A stretch of 8,728 nt of DNA from an uncultured Eisenbergiella sp. (GTDB taxonomy: Bacteria; Bacillota; Clostridia; Lachnospirales; Lachnospiraceae), in NCBI GenBank assembly GCA_948960675.1, contig CARDPF010000125.1:1-8728 (forward strand), read 5' to 3'. Below the pieces are notes generated by a model. The model worked only from the letters and a program-made list of their open reading frames with translations, ran no database searches and was not told the origin of the DNA. Every line of letters begins with the position of its first letter. The first letter of the stretch is position 1. The position numbers were made by a program, and so were the translations under genes. Shown here piece by piece: positions 1-5,816 of this stretch.

Positions 1-176
1 AGCCATTACAGGCTTGCAAGGCTTGCGGACGGGAAATACCGCCAAAAAGCAGGCCGCCCCTAAACGCAACAGGGCACAAAAAACGCACTGCGTTTGTACG
101 GTTTTGTTCCCTGTTGCAGGGACAGCCTGCTTTTTGGGGAATTTCTCCGCCCGCAAGCCAGCAGCCTGTAATGGCT
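1..176. repeat. Long palindromic element, copy 1 (possibly cut by the window edge)
   Basis: An imperfect inverted repeat with no credible gene. From outside in, the paired arms are 1-14 with 163-176 (14 bp perfect, AGCCATTACAGGCT), 20-28 with 151-159 (9 bp), about 41-53 with 123-135 (13 bp, CCAAAAAGCAGGC), 67-74 with 109-116 (8 bp), and 77-82 with 101-106. Bases 28-148 form a 121-bp core that aligns without gaps to 5560-5680, with 19 differences by hand count (about 84% identity). Several differences fall in paired positions and keep the stem: A69-T114 here is G-C in the other copy, and A76-T107 is also G-C there. The arms outside the core do not resemble those of the other copy. The left end may extend beyond the window. 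It could be a non-autonomous palindromic repeat, a structured RNA or a strong transcription barrier; the sequence alone does not decide. Confidence 0.85.
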
Positions 177-237
177 ATGCGCCCCCACAGGCTGCCGGAA
201 AGCCGTCCCTGCCCCTCCCTCCCGCAAAATTGATTTC

Positions 238-251
238 CGTGTGGTAACACG
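238..251. promoter_or_regulatory. Short dyad upstream of ahcY
   Basis: CGTGT and ACACG are perfect 5-bp arms around a GGTA loop, and the match continues after one mismatch into TTT/AAA. It lies about 60 bp upstream of the predicted ahcY -35 box, so it would act as DNA rather than as part of that transcript. It may be a protein binding site or chance. Confidence 0.35.
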
Positions 252-257
252 AAAACT

Positions 258-286
258 GGTTGCAAAACGGCGGTAGTTTTGCTACC
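258..286. promoter_or_regulatory. 29-bp near-perfect palindrome, candidate operator upstream of ahcY
   Basis: The half-sites GGTTGCAAAAC (258-268) and GTTTTGCTACC (276-286) are complementary at 10 of 11 positions around a 7-bp spacer. The centre is about 43 bp upstream of the -35 box, a suitable place for an activator or a repressor that loops. The sequence matches no operator consensus I can name with confidence. The inner half can also form a GGTAG-TTTTG-CTACC hairpin (272-286). Confidence 0.5.
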
Positions 287-307
287 ATGAAGGGGGAACA
301 AACATCC

Positions 308-335
308 AGTGTTGACAGGGCAGACGACCAACACT
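308..335. promoter_or_regulatory. Dyad enclosing the ahcY promoter core
   Basis: AGTGTTG (308-314) and CAACACT (329-335) are perfect 7-bp inverted repeats separated by 14 bp. They overlap the start of the -35 box and run to the first base of the -10 box. A dimeric protein bound here would cover the promoter, so a repressor operator is the simplest reading. No regulator gene lies nearby to pair with it. Confidence 0.45.
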
Positions 336-340
336 CTAAT
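312..340 (+). promoter_or_regulatory. Sigma-A promoter of ahcY
   Basis: The -35 box TTGACA (312-317) matches consensus fully, the spacer is exactly 17 bp, and the -10 box TCTAAT (335-340) matches 5 of 6 positions. Transcription should start near 346-348, giving a leader of about 72 nt before the ahcY start codon. This is the best promoter match in the window. It is a sequence prediction only. Confidence 0.8.
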
Positions 341-351
341 AAAAATTCGGC

Positions 352-401
352 TGACAAAAGTCAAAATATGTGCTTGGCACAACTTAGGCCGCAAAAGCGG
401 C
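352..401 (+). promoter_or_regulatory. ahcY 5' leader with three compact hairpins
   Basis: The predicted leader holds three small perfect hairpins in a row: TGAC-AAAA-GTCA (352-363), GTGC-TTG-GCAC (370-380) and GCCGC-AAAA-GCGGC (388-401). The last ends 6 nt before the ribosome binding site. They could stabilise the messenger or tune translation. I see no match to the known SAM or SAH riboswitch architectures and no terminator-like stem with a U-tract, so no riboswitch is called. Confidence 0.4.
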
Positions 402-407
402 AGAAAT

Positions 408-413
408 GGAGAG
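408..413 (+). promoter_or_regulatory. ahcY ribosome binding site
   Basis: GGAGAG ends 5 nt before the ATG at 419. It fixes the start there, not at the in-frame upstream codon at 260, which precedes the promoter and would add 53 residues unlike any SAHH N-terminus. Confidence 0.8.
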
Positions 414-418
414 AATGT

Positions 419-1666
419 ATGAGCAGTGAAATCAGGGACATCAATTTGGCCGGGTTGGGCGAACAGAAAATCGAGTGGGTCAAGAGGAATTGCGACCTGC
501 TGCGGACACTGGAGGAGGAGTTTACGCAGACAAAGCCCTTTGCGGGCAAGAAAATTGCGCTTTCCGTGCATTTGGAAGCAAAGACGGCGTATCTGTGCAA
601 GGTGCTGGCGGCAGGCGGCGCGGACATGTACGTGACAGGATCCAACCCGCTTTCCACGCAGGACGATGTGGCGGCGGCGCTGGTGGCGGCAGGGCTGGAG
701 GTTCATGCATGGTACGGTGCGACTGCGGAGGAATATAACCGGCATATCCGTGCGGTACTGGAGGCCGGCCCCAATATCGTCATTGATGACGGCGGGGATT
801 TGGTGCATATGATTCATACGGAACTGACCCATCTGATTCCCAATATCATCGGGGGCTGTGAAGAGACCACCACAGGCATCATCCGCCTGGAGGCGATGAA
901 TAAGGCGGGGCAGCTGCAGTTTCCCATGGTCCGGGTCAACAATGCGGACTGCAAGCACTTTTTCGATAACCGTTATGGCACAGGGCAGTCTGTCTGGGAC
1001 GGCGTGATGCGCACCACCAACCTGATTGTGGCAGGGAAGAATGTGGTAGTGGCGGGATACGGCTGGTGCGGGAAGGGCGTCGCCATGCGGGCAAAGGGCC
1101 TGGGGGCCAAGGTGATTGTCACGGAAATCAACCCGGTCAAGGCCATTGAGGCGGTCATGGACGGCTTTGAGGTGATGCCCATGGTGGAAGCGGCCAAACG
1201 GGGCGATTTCTTTGTCACTGTGACCGGATGCGACAAGGTCATTGACGAGGAAGATTTTGCGGTGATGAAGGACGGCGCGATTCTCTGCAATGCCGGACAT
1301 TTCGATTGTGAGATTGATATTGCCCGCCTAAAGCAGATCGCGGTGGAAACAAAGGAAATGCGGAAGAATATTATGGGATATAAGCTTCCTACAGGACAGT
1401 GGATTTTCATTTTGGGAGAAGGCCGTCTGGTCAATCTGGCCTGTGGGGACGGGCATCCGGCGGAGATCATGGACATGAGTTTCGCGATTCAGGCGCTTTC
1501 CGCCAAATATCTGGTGGAGCACGGCAGTGAACTTACGGAAAAGCTGATCGACGTGCCAAGAGTGGTGGACGAGGGCGTTGCGGCGCGCAAGCTGGCGTTC
1601 CTTGGCAAACACATTGATGTGCTGACAGCGGAGCAGGAAGCATATTTGAACCAGTCGCTGGTATAA
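419..1666 (+). CDS. ahcY: S-adenosylhomocysteine hydrolase (adenosylhomocysteinase)
   Basis: This cytosolic NAD-dependent enzyme reversibly splits S-adenosylhomocysteine into adenosine and homocysteine, relieving product inhibition of methyltransferases. The 415-residue product shows the family hallmarks in order: a substrate-domain histidine (H51) in the ALSVHLEAKT segment, DDGGDLVHMIH at 123-133, EETTTG at 148-153, and the catalytic Lys/Asp/Asn equivalents K179, D183 and N184. The NAD-binding Rossmann loop GYGWCGKG is at 213-220, NAGHFD at 291-296 (H294), and GDGHPAEIMD at 343-352. The protein stops just after the conserved T-x-x-Q-x-x-YL segment and lacks the GPFKPxxYRY-like tail of the long eukaryotic and proteobacterial forms, so it resembles the shorter archaeal/Thermotoga-like type. 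It has its own promoter and an RBS 5 nt from the ATG. No metabolic partner such as luxS, pfs or metK is adjacent. Confidence 0.97.
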   Translation: MSSEIRDINLAGLGEQKIEWVKRNCDLLRTLEEEFTQTKPFAGKKIALSVHLEAKTAYLCKVLAAGGADMYVTGSNPLSTQDDVAAALVAAGLEVHAWYGATAEEYNRHIRAVLEAGPNIVIDDGGDLVHMIHTELTHLIPNIIGGCEETTTGIIRLEAMNKAGQLQFPMVRVNNADCKHFFDNRYGTGQSVWDGVMRTTNLIVAGKNVVVAGYGWCGKGVAMRAKGLGAKVIVTEINPVKAIEAVMDGFEVMPMVEAAKRGDFFVTVTGCDKVIDEEDFAVMKDGAILCNAGHFDCEIDIARLKQIAVETKEMRKNIMGYKLPTGQWIFILGEGRLVNLACGDGHPAEIMDMSFAIQALSAKYLVEHGSELTEKLIDVPRVVDEGVAARKLAFLGKHIDVLTAEQEAYLNQSLV

Positions 1667-1676
1667 AAGCCATAAA

Positions 1677-1697
1677 CCCCGCGGCAGGCGGGCGGGG
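1677..1697 (+). other. GC-rich stem after ahcY
   Basis: CCCCGC (1677-1682) can pair with GCGGGG (1692-1697) around a 9-nt loop, 11 bases after the ahcY stop codon. No T-run follows, so it is not a standard intrinsic terminator; it may protect the 3' end of the messenger. Confidence 0.3.
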
Positions 1698-1723
1698 CAG
1701 AATCTGCGCCGTGTAGAAAGATG

Positions 1724-1764
1724 CAGGGTTACGGTTCACGCAGGTGGGCGTAACCCTGTATTGT
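1724..1764 (+). terminator. Possible intrinsic terminator of ahcY
   Basis: A perfect 10-bp stem, CAGGGTTACG (1724-1733) with CGTAACCCTG (1749-1758), has a 15-nt loop and is followed by TATTGT. The stem is good but the T-tract is weak, so termination may be partial. The sequence right after it overlaps a possible -35 box for the next gene. Confidence 0.45.
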
Positions 1765-1788
1765 CACCTTATGGGAAATTGCCGTAAT
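1761..1788 (+). promoter_or_regulatory. Weak candidate promoter for the GH42 operon
   Basis: TTGTCA (1761-1766, 5 of 6 to the -35 consensus) is 16 bp from CGTAAT (1783-1788, 4 of 6 to the -10 consensus). The predicted start near 1795 leaves about 38 nt before the 1833 start codon. The match is modest, but a promoter is expected here if the ahcY transcript ends upstream. Confidence 0.3.
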
Positions 1789-1832
1789 CGCGGTGGGAGT
1801 TAGGGGACTTGAACTGTTTAGGGAGGACGGAT

Positions 1833-2210
1833 ATGAAGAGCATTGAGTTTATCGAATCACATCAAAGCGATGAAGACGAAAAGTGCGAATGTATCATTTT
1901 GCCCGACGGCAGTGTGGAGGAGCCGCTTCCGTCACATATCGGCCGTTTGGTTGCCATTTCCCAAAAGGAATCCGGCTGGCTGCATGCGCGGATGGAAAAG
2001 GGGATGGAGCCGCTGTTTTGGCTGGTGCAGTATACCGGCTGCATGGCGGTCTGGCAGACCCGCGTGGTGTCCCCGGCCGTCCCCGCCAAAGCGCAGTTGG
2101 ACACCTTGGAGGAATTGCAGGACGGCGCGATGCTGGCGCCCAAGTATCTGCTGCAGAAGGCGGATGACGGGTATGTTAAAAGCGTGCGGCGCGCGAAGGA
2201 ACAGGGATAA
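1833..2210 (+). CDS. Unrecognised 125-residue protein
   Basis: I do not recognise this family. The ATG at 1833 is chosen because GGGAGG (1821-1826) lies 6 nt before it; an in-frame start 8 codons upstream lacks such a site. The product begins with an acidic stretch (SHQSDEDEKCE, residues 9-19), followed by a compact middle with many aromatic residues (GWLHARMEKGMEPLFWLVQY and CMAVWQTRVV, about 56-86) and a charged C-terminus. There is no signal peptide, membrane segment or clear nucleic-acid-binding motif, so a soluble cytoplasmic protein is likely. Base composition and codon use look like those of its neighbours. It lies 31 bases upstream of the GH42 gene on the same strand and is probably co-transcribed. 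A real gene is supported by the RBS and by a sensible, balanced composition. Confidence 0.75.
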   Translation: MKSIEFIESHQSDEDEKCECIILPDGSVEEPLPSHIGRLVAISQKESGWLHARMEKGMEPLFWLVQYTGCMAVWQTRVVSPAVPAKAQLDTLEELQDGAMLAPKYLLQKADDGYVKSVRRAKEQG

Positions 2211-2241
2211 TTTGCATAATGACAGAGGGGATTAGAAGAAT

Positions 2242-4299
2242 ATGCCGGAAAAATATTTGATGCATGGGGGGGACTACAACCCGGAGCAATGGCTGGCCAT
2301 GCCGGAGATTTTGGATACGGATATCAGGCGTTTCAAGGAAGCGAAGATCAACACGGCTTCGGTGGGGGTTTTTTCCTGGTCGAAGCTGGAGCCAAAGGAA
2401 GGGGTTTACGATTTTGCGTGGCTGGAAAAAATCATAGACCGCCTGTATGAAAATGGGATTTATGTGAACCTTGCAACCCCTTCGGGGGCGCGGCCCCATT
2501 GGATGGCGGACCGGTATCCGGAAGTGCTGCGGGTCAATGAGCAGCGGCAGCGCAATTTGTTTGGGGCGCGGCATAACCACTGCCTGACCTCGCCGGTTTA
2601 CCGGGAAAAGGTGCGGCAGATCAACACAGAGTTGGCACGGCGTCTGGGAGGCCATCCCGGTGTGAAGCTTTGGCATATTTCCAATGAATACGGAGGGGAA
2701 TGCCACTGCCCCTTGTGTCAGGAAGCGTTCCGCAAATGGCTTGAGAACAAATATAAGACGATTGAAGCATTGAACGACAGCTGGTGCACGACCTTTTGGA
2801 GCCACACCTATGACAGCTTTTCCCAGGTGGAAAGCCCGTCCACATTGGGGGAACGTTCCGTTTTGGCCCTTCTGCTGGACTGGAAACGGTTTAGCTCCGA
2901 TCAGACCATTGATTTTATGGGGCAGGAGATTGCGGCGCTGCGGGCTGCAGGATCGGACAAGCCTGTGACGACGAACCTCATGTACCGTTTTAACGATATT
3001 GATTATTTCAAAATGGCCCAAAAACTGGATATCGCCTCCTGGGACAGCTACCCGGAATGGCACCGGGGCGGGCAGGGGGAATGGGAAGCTGCGCAGGAGA
3101 CGGCGTTTTGGCACGATGTTATTTATGGTTTGAAACAAAAACCGTTTCTGCTGATGGAATCCTGTCCCGGCGCAACCAACTGGCAGGCGGTCAGCAAGCT
3201 GAAAAAGCCCGGCATGGTGGAAGCGGCTTCGCTGCAGAGCATTGCCCACGGGGCGGACGGCGCGATGTACTTTCAGCTGCGCAAGAGCCGGGGATCTGCG
3301 GAGAAATTCCATGGGGCGGTGATCGACCATTACGACGGAAACGATACCAGAACGTTTCAGGACGTGTGCAGAACCGGCGATATGCTCTTTGGAATCGGGG
3401 AGGTTGCCGGGAGCCGCAAAAAGGCGGAGGCTGCCGTAATCTATGATTGGGAAAACCGCTGGGCGATGGAAAATTCCGAAGGCCCCAGGAATATCGGACT
3501 GCATTATCAGGAGAGCGTGGAAAAATCCCACCGTGCCCTGCGCAGGCTGGGACTGAATGTGGATGTGGTGGATCAAAACGGTGCGCTGGACGGCTACCGG
3601 TTTGTGGCGGCTCCCATGCAGTATCTTTTCCGGGAAGGGTTTGCACAGAAAATCCGGGAGTTTGTGGCAGGCGGAGGTACATTTGTGCTGACTTATTGGT
3701 CCGGTGTGGTAGACGAAAACGACCGGTGCTTCCTTGGCGGCAGGCCGTATGGGCTGCGGGATGTTTTCGGACTGCGGGCGGAGGAGATCGACGGCCTCTA
3801 TGACCAGGAGGAGAACAGGATTTGCAAGGGGCCGGCATCATGTGGCGGACAGGAAGAAGAAACAGGGATTTTGGAAGGAATGCAGGAATCCTACCGCTGC
3901 CAGTACCTGTGTGAACTGGTCAAGCCTGATACCGCAACGCCCCTGATGGTTTACGGGGAGGATTTCTATGCGGGCATGCCTGCGCTTTTGGTCAATGCCT
4001 TCGGAAAGGGAAAAGCGTATTACGTGTGCGCAGACGCAGAGCAGACGTTTTATGACGACCTGTACCGGGGCATTGTGCGCAAGGCCGGTATCGGGGTAGT
4101 CTGGGAGGACGCCGCTTTGGAAGGGGTGGAAATTACCGTACGGGAGGATGCAGAAAATACGTATTTTTTTGCACAGAATTTTGGCAGGCAGGGAGTGCGG
4201 ATACGGATTCCCGAAGGGGCAGTCCTGTTCGGGCCTGCGGACGGACACCTTGCCCCGCTAGGCGGCGTTGTAGTCAGGATGAAAAAGGTTGAAAATTAG
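2242..4299 (+). CDS. GH42 family beta-galactosidase
   Basis: This is a 685-residue glycoside hydrolase family 42 enzyme, predicted to release terminal beta-linked galactose from short galactosides in the cytoplasm; there is no signal peptide. The N-terminal TIM barrel (about 1-390) begins with the typical GGDYNPEQW. The acid/base glutamate is E149 in HISNEYGG and the nucleophile is E306 in LLMESCPGATNW. Four cysteines (C114 in HNHC, then C154, C156 and C159 in ECHCPLC) have the spacing of the structural zinc site known from the Thermus GH42 enzyme. The amidotransferase-like trimerisation domain spans about 395-610, and a small beta domain ends the protein, so it is full length. An RBS (GAGGGGA, 2225-2231) precedes the ATG. 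It sits between an unknown small gene and an SGNH-like gene with gaps of 31 and 25 bases. Exact substrate preference (lactose, galacto-oligosaccharides, arabinogalactan fragments) cannot be read from the sequence. No sugar transporter or regulator is adjacent. Confidence 0.95.
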   Translation: MPEKYLMHGGDYNPEQWLAMPEILDTDIRRFKEAKINTASVGVFSWSKLEPKEGVYDFAWLEKIIDRLYENGIYVNLATPSGARPHWMADRYPEVLRVNEQRQRNLFGARHNHCLTSPVYREKVRQINTELARRLGGHPGVKLWHISNEYGGECHCPLCQEAFRKWLENKYKTIEALNDSWCTTFWSHTYDSFSQVESPSTLGERSVLALLLDWKRFSSDQTIDFMGQEIAALRAAGSDKPVTTNLMYRFNDIDYFKMAQKLDIASWDSYPEWHRGGQGEWEAAQETAFWHDVIYGLKQKPFLLMESCPGATNWQAVSKLKKPGMVEAASLQSIAHGADGAMYFQLRKSRGSAEKFHGAVIDHYDGNDTRTFQDVCRTGDMLFGIGEVAGSRKKAEAAVIYDWENRWAMENSEGPRNIGLHYQESVEKSHRALRRLGLNVDVVDQNGALDGYRFVAAPMQYLFREGFAQKIREFVAGGGTFVLTYWSGVVDENDRCFLGGRPYGLRDVFGLRAEEIDGLYDQEENRICKGPASCGGQEEETGILEGMQESYRCQYLCELVKPDTATPLMVYGEDFYAGMPALLVNAFGKGKAYYVCADAEQTFYDDLYRGIVRKAGIGVVWEDAALEGVEITVREDAENTYFFAQNFGRQGVRIRIPEGAVLFGPADGHLAPLGGVVVRMKKVEN

Positions 4300-4314
4300 A
4301 ATCGGCGCAGAAAT

Positions 4315-4318
4315 GGAG
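4315..4318 (+). promoter_or_regulatory. RBS deciding the start of the SGNH-like gene
   Basis: GGAG lies 6 nt before the ATG at 4325. Alternative in-frame starts are the ATG at 4313, which overlaps this site and has a poorer RBS, and a TTG at 4289 that would overlap the end of the GH42 gene. Confidence 0.6.
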
Positions 4319-4324
4319 AAAAAT

Positions 4325-5434
4325 ATGGGAAAGGATAAGGCGGCGGCATCGGCAGCGGGCAGCTTTATCCGGCGTTTTCTGCTGGTGTCCGCGCTGCTTT
4401 TGCTGCTGGCAGGGGCTGTGGTGGTGGTTTTGGATCCTTTTTACCACTATCACGGCCCGGTGTTGGGCTTAAAAGCGGTGGTTACAAAGTCCGAATACCA
4501 GTGTATCGGAACCATCCGCAATTTCGAGTATGACAATGTGTTGTGCGGTTCCTCCACGGCGGAAAATTATAATAACCGCTGGTTTGACGAGGCCTTTGGG
4601 GGCAGGACGGTCAAAGCCATTAAAAGTTCCGGTACGACGGCAGACCTGCGGTACTATCTGGAGGAAGCCTTTGCCACCCACGAGGTAAGGCGTGTGTTTT
4701 ACAGTCTGGACTTGTTTGCGCTGGACGGGGATCCGGATATAAACTTTGTGGATGATTCCATGCCGCTTTATCTTTTTGACCGCAATGTTTGGAACGATGT
4801 AAAGTATGTCTGGAACAAGGATGTGCTGTTTGAGGAAATTCCCTATCTGCTTGCCATGCATTTTGCCGGGGATTATGACGAGGGAACCTCTTATAACTGG
4901 TGGCAGTACAAAACGTTTTCCAAGGAGGAGGCGCTTTTGCATTACACGCGCACTGCAAAAGCGGAGCCCATGCTGGAAAAGGAAGCGTACCAGCCGAAAG
5001 TGGATAAAAATTTGCGCCTGCTTCGGGAAATGGTGGAGGGCCATCCGGAAACGGAATTTTACTTTTTCCTGCCCCCCTATTCCCTGCTCTGGTGGGACAG
5101 CGTGAACAGGAGCGGCCAGCTGGGGGAATTTGTCTATGCGCGCAACAGGGTGCTGGAAGGGCTGACTGCATACGGAAATGCGAAAGTTTTTGATTTCCAG
5201 AGCGATGAGGAAATTGTACTGAACCTGGATTACTATATGGATCCGGTGCATTTTTCGGCGGATATAAACCGGCTCATGGTGGAGGAGGCCGCAAGAACAG
5301 ATTCCGTATATCAGGTAACGCCTGATAACCGGGAAAAAAAGGCGGACAAGATGGAAAATGTAATACGCCATATTCTTCTGGAGGAGATTGACAAATACTT
5401 TTCAACCCAAATTTCAGGAGAAGGGGGATGTTAA
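4325..5434 (+). CDS. Membrane-anchored SGNH/GDSL hydrolase-like protein
   Basis: The 369-residue product has a basic N-terminus and one strong hydrophobic segment (about 17-36), so it is probably anchored with its main domain outside the cell. Two features suggest an SGNH-hydrolase fold: a block-I-like nucleophile motif in VLCGSSTAEN (G75-S76-S77) after a beta strand, and a C-terminal D-x-x-H (D306-P-V-H309 in MDPVHFS), the usual catalytic Asp/His pair. The central region (FYFFLPPYS, about 245-253) fits another core strand. Distant relatives include AlgX/AlgJ-like and DltD-like proteins that move or remove acyl groups on surface polymers. Surface-glycan acylation or deacylation is therefore a guess; the substrate is unknown. 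The gene begins 25 bases after the GH42 gene and is probably in the same operon. It ends just before a 12-bp palindrome and the second long palindromic element. Confidence 0.7.
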   Translation: MGKDKAAASAAGSFIRRFLLVSALLLLLAGAVVVVLDPFYHYHGPVLGLKAVVTKSEYQCIGTIRNFEYDNVLCGSSTAENYNNRWFDEAFGGRTVKAIKSSGTTADLRYYLEEAFATHEVRRVFYSLDLFALDGDPDINFVDDSMPLYLFDRNVWNDVKYVWNKDVLFEEIPYLLAMHFAGDYDEGTSYNWWQYKTFSKEEALLHYTRTAKAEPMLEKEAYQPKVDKNLRLLREMVEGHPETEFYFFLPPYSLLWWDSVNRSGQLGEFVYARNRVLEGLTAYGNAKVFDFQSDEEIVLNLDYYMDPVHFSADINRLMVEEAARTDSVYQVTPDNREKKADKMENVIRHILLEEIDKYFSTQISGEGGC

Positions 5435-5435
5435 G

Positions 5436-5447
5436 CTGACATGTCAG
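5436..5447. other. 12-bp perfect palindrome after the SGNH-like gene
   Basis: CTGACATGTCAG is fully self-complementary and begins one base after the stop codon. With flanking A/T pairs it extends to roughly 5433-5450. It has no loop and no T-run, so it is a poor terminator; it might be a dimer binding site or chance. Confidence 0.3.
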
Positions 5448-5495
5448 TTTCGCCTGCCGGTTAGGAGGGCTTTGCCGGAAAGAGGCGCCATTGCA

Positions 5496-5746
5496 GTGTA
5501 GGGATTCTTTGGCAGCGGCCGGAAGGGACGCGCGGTCGTTTCGGGTTTGCGGGATCCCAGACGGGAAATTCCGCCAAAATATATGCTGTCCCTAAACGCA
5601 GCAGGGCGCAAAAAACGCGCTGCGCTTGTGCGGTATTGCGCCCTGCTGCAGGTACAGCCTTCATTTTGGGGAATTTCTCCATCTGGGATCCAGCAGCCCG
5701 AAATGACCGCGCGTCCCTTCCGGCCGCTGCCAAAGAATCCCCGCAC
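5496..5746. repeat. Long palindromic element, copy 2
   Basis: A roughly 250-bp near-perfect inverted repeat. The outer arms 5501-5537 and 5705-5741 are complementary over 37 consecutive bases. Inside these, ATCCCAGA (5554-5561) pairs with the ATCTGGGAT segment (5681-5689, with a wobble or mismatch), CCAAAAT (5574-5580) pairs with 5663-5669, GCTGT pairs with ACAGC, and CAGCAGGGCGCAA (5599-5611) pairs with 5636-5648 in a 13-bp perfect stem. The 121-bp core 5560-5680 aligns without gaps to 28-148, but the outer arms are unrelated to those of copy 1. Short ORFs inside it are by-products of the palindrome. No clear target-site duplication is visible at the edges. Placed between convergently unrelated transcription units, it could act as a strong terminator-like barrier, a non-autonomous mobile repeat or a structured RNA. 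Confidence 0.9.
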
Positions 5747-5780
5747 CGTGACAGGGTCTTTGCGTCCTTTGCGCAGAGTG

Positions 5781-5813
5781 TTAGGAAAATCTTAATAAAT
5801 TATAAGGAAAATG
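5781..5813. promoter_or_regulatory. 11-bp-phased direct repeats, candidate VanR-like operator
   Basis: TTAGGAAAAT (5781-5790) recurs as TAAGGAAAAT (5803-5812), exactly 22 bp apart. The intervening 11-mer at 5792-5802 is a degenerate copy sharing the leading TTA and a central AAA. Direct repeats at one-helical-turn spacing are typical of OmpR/PhoB-family binding sites. The repeats end just upstream of where the -35 region of the downstream promoter would be, consistent with autoactivation by the response regulator encoded at 6062. This is inference from spacing; I do not have a verified consensus for this regulator. Confidence 0.5.
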
Positions 5814-5816
5814 ATC

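Noticed and set aside
14..247. 77-codon open frame in the first palindrome
   Set aside because: It lies almost wholly in inverted-repeat DNA, has no RBS, and matches no protein pattern; open frames on both strands are expected in a palindrome.
260..418. 53-residue N-terminal extension of AhcY
   Set aside because: It would start upstream of the predicted promoter and lacks an RBS. The ATG at 419 has one 5 nt upstream and matches the family N-terminus.
340..418. SAM or SAH riboswitch before ahcY
   Set aside because: The leader is only about 72 nt with three isolated small hairpins. I see no kink-turn, pseudoknot or terminator arrangement of the known classes.
2176..3576. 466-codon open frame on the minus strand across the GH42 gene
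   Set aside because: It is a shadow of the GC-rich third positions of the GH42 gene, which carries complete catalytic and zinc-site motifs. The antisense translation is rich in Pro, Arg and His and shows no family motif.
4469..5371. 300-codon open frame on the minus strand across the SGNH-like gene
   Set aside because: It is antisense to a gene with an RBS, a membrane anchor and SGNH-like motifs, and its translation has no recognisable domain or RBS.
1..5746. CRISPR array from the repeated palindromic sequence
   Set aside because: There are only two copies of a 121-bp core 5.5 kb apart, with no regular short repeats and spacers and no cas genes.
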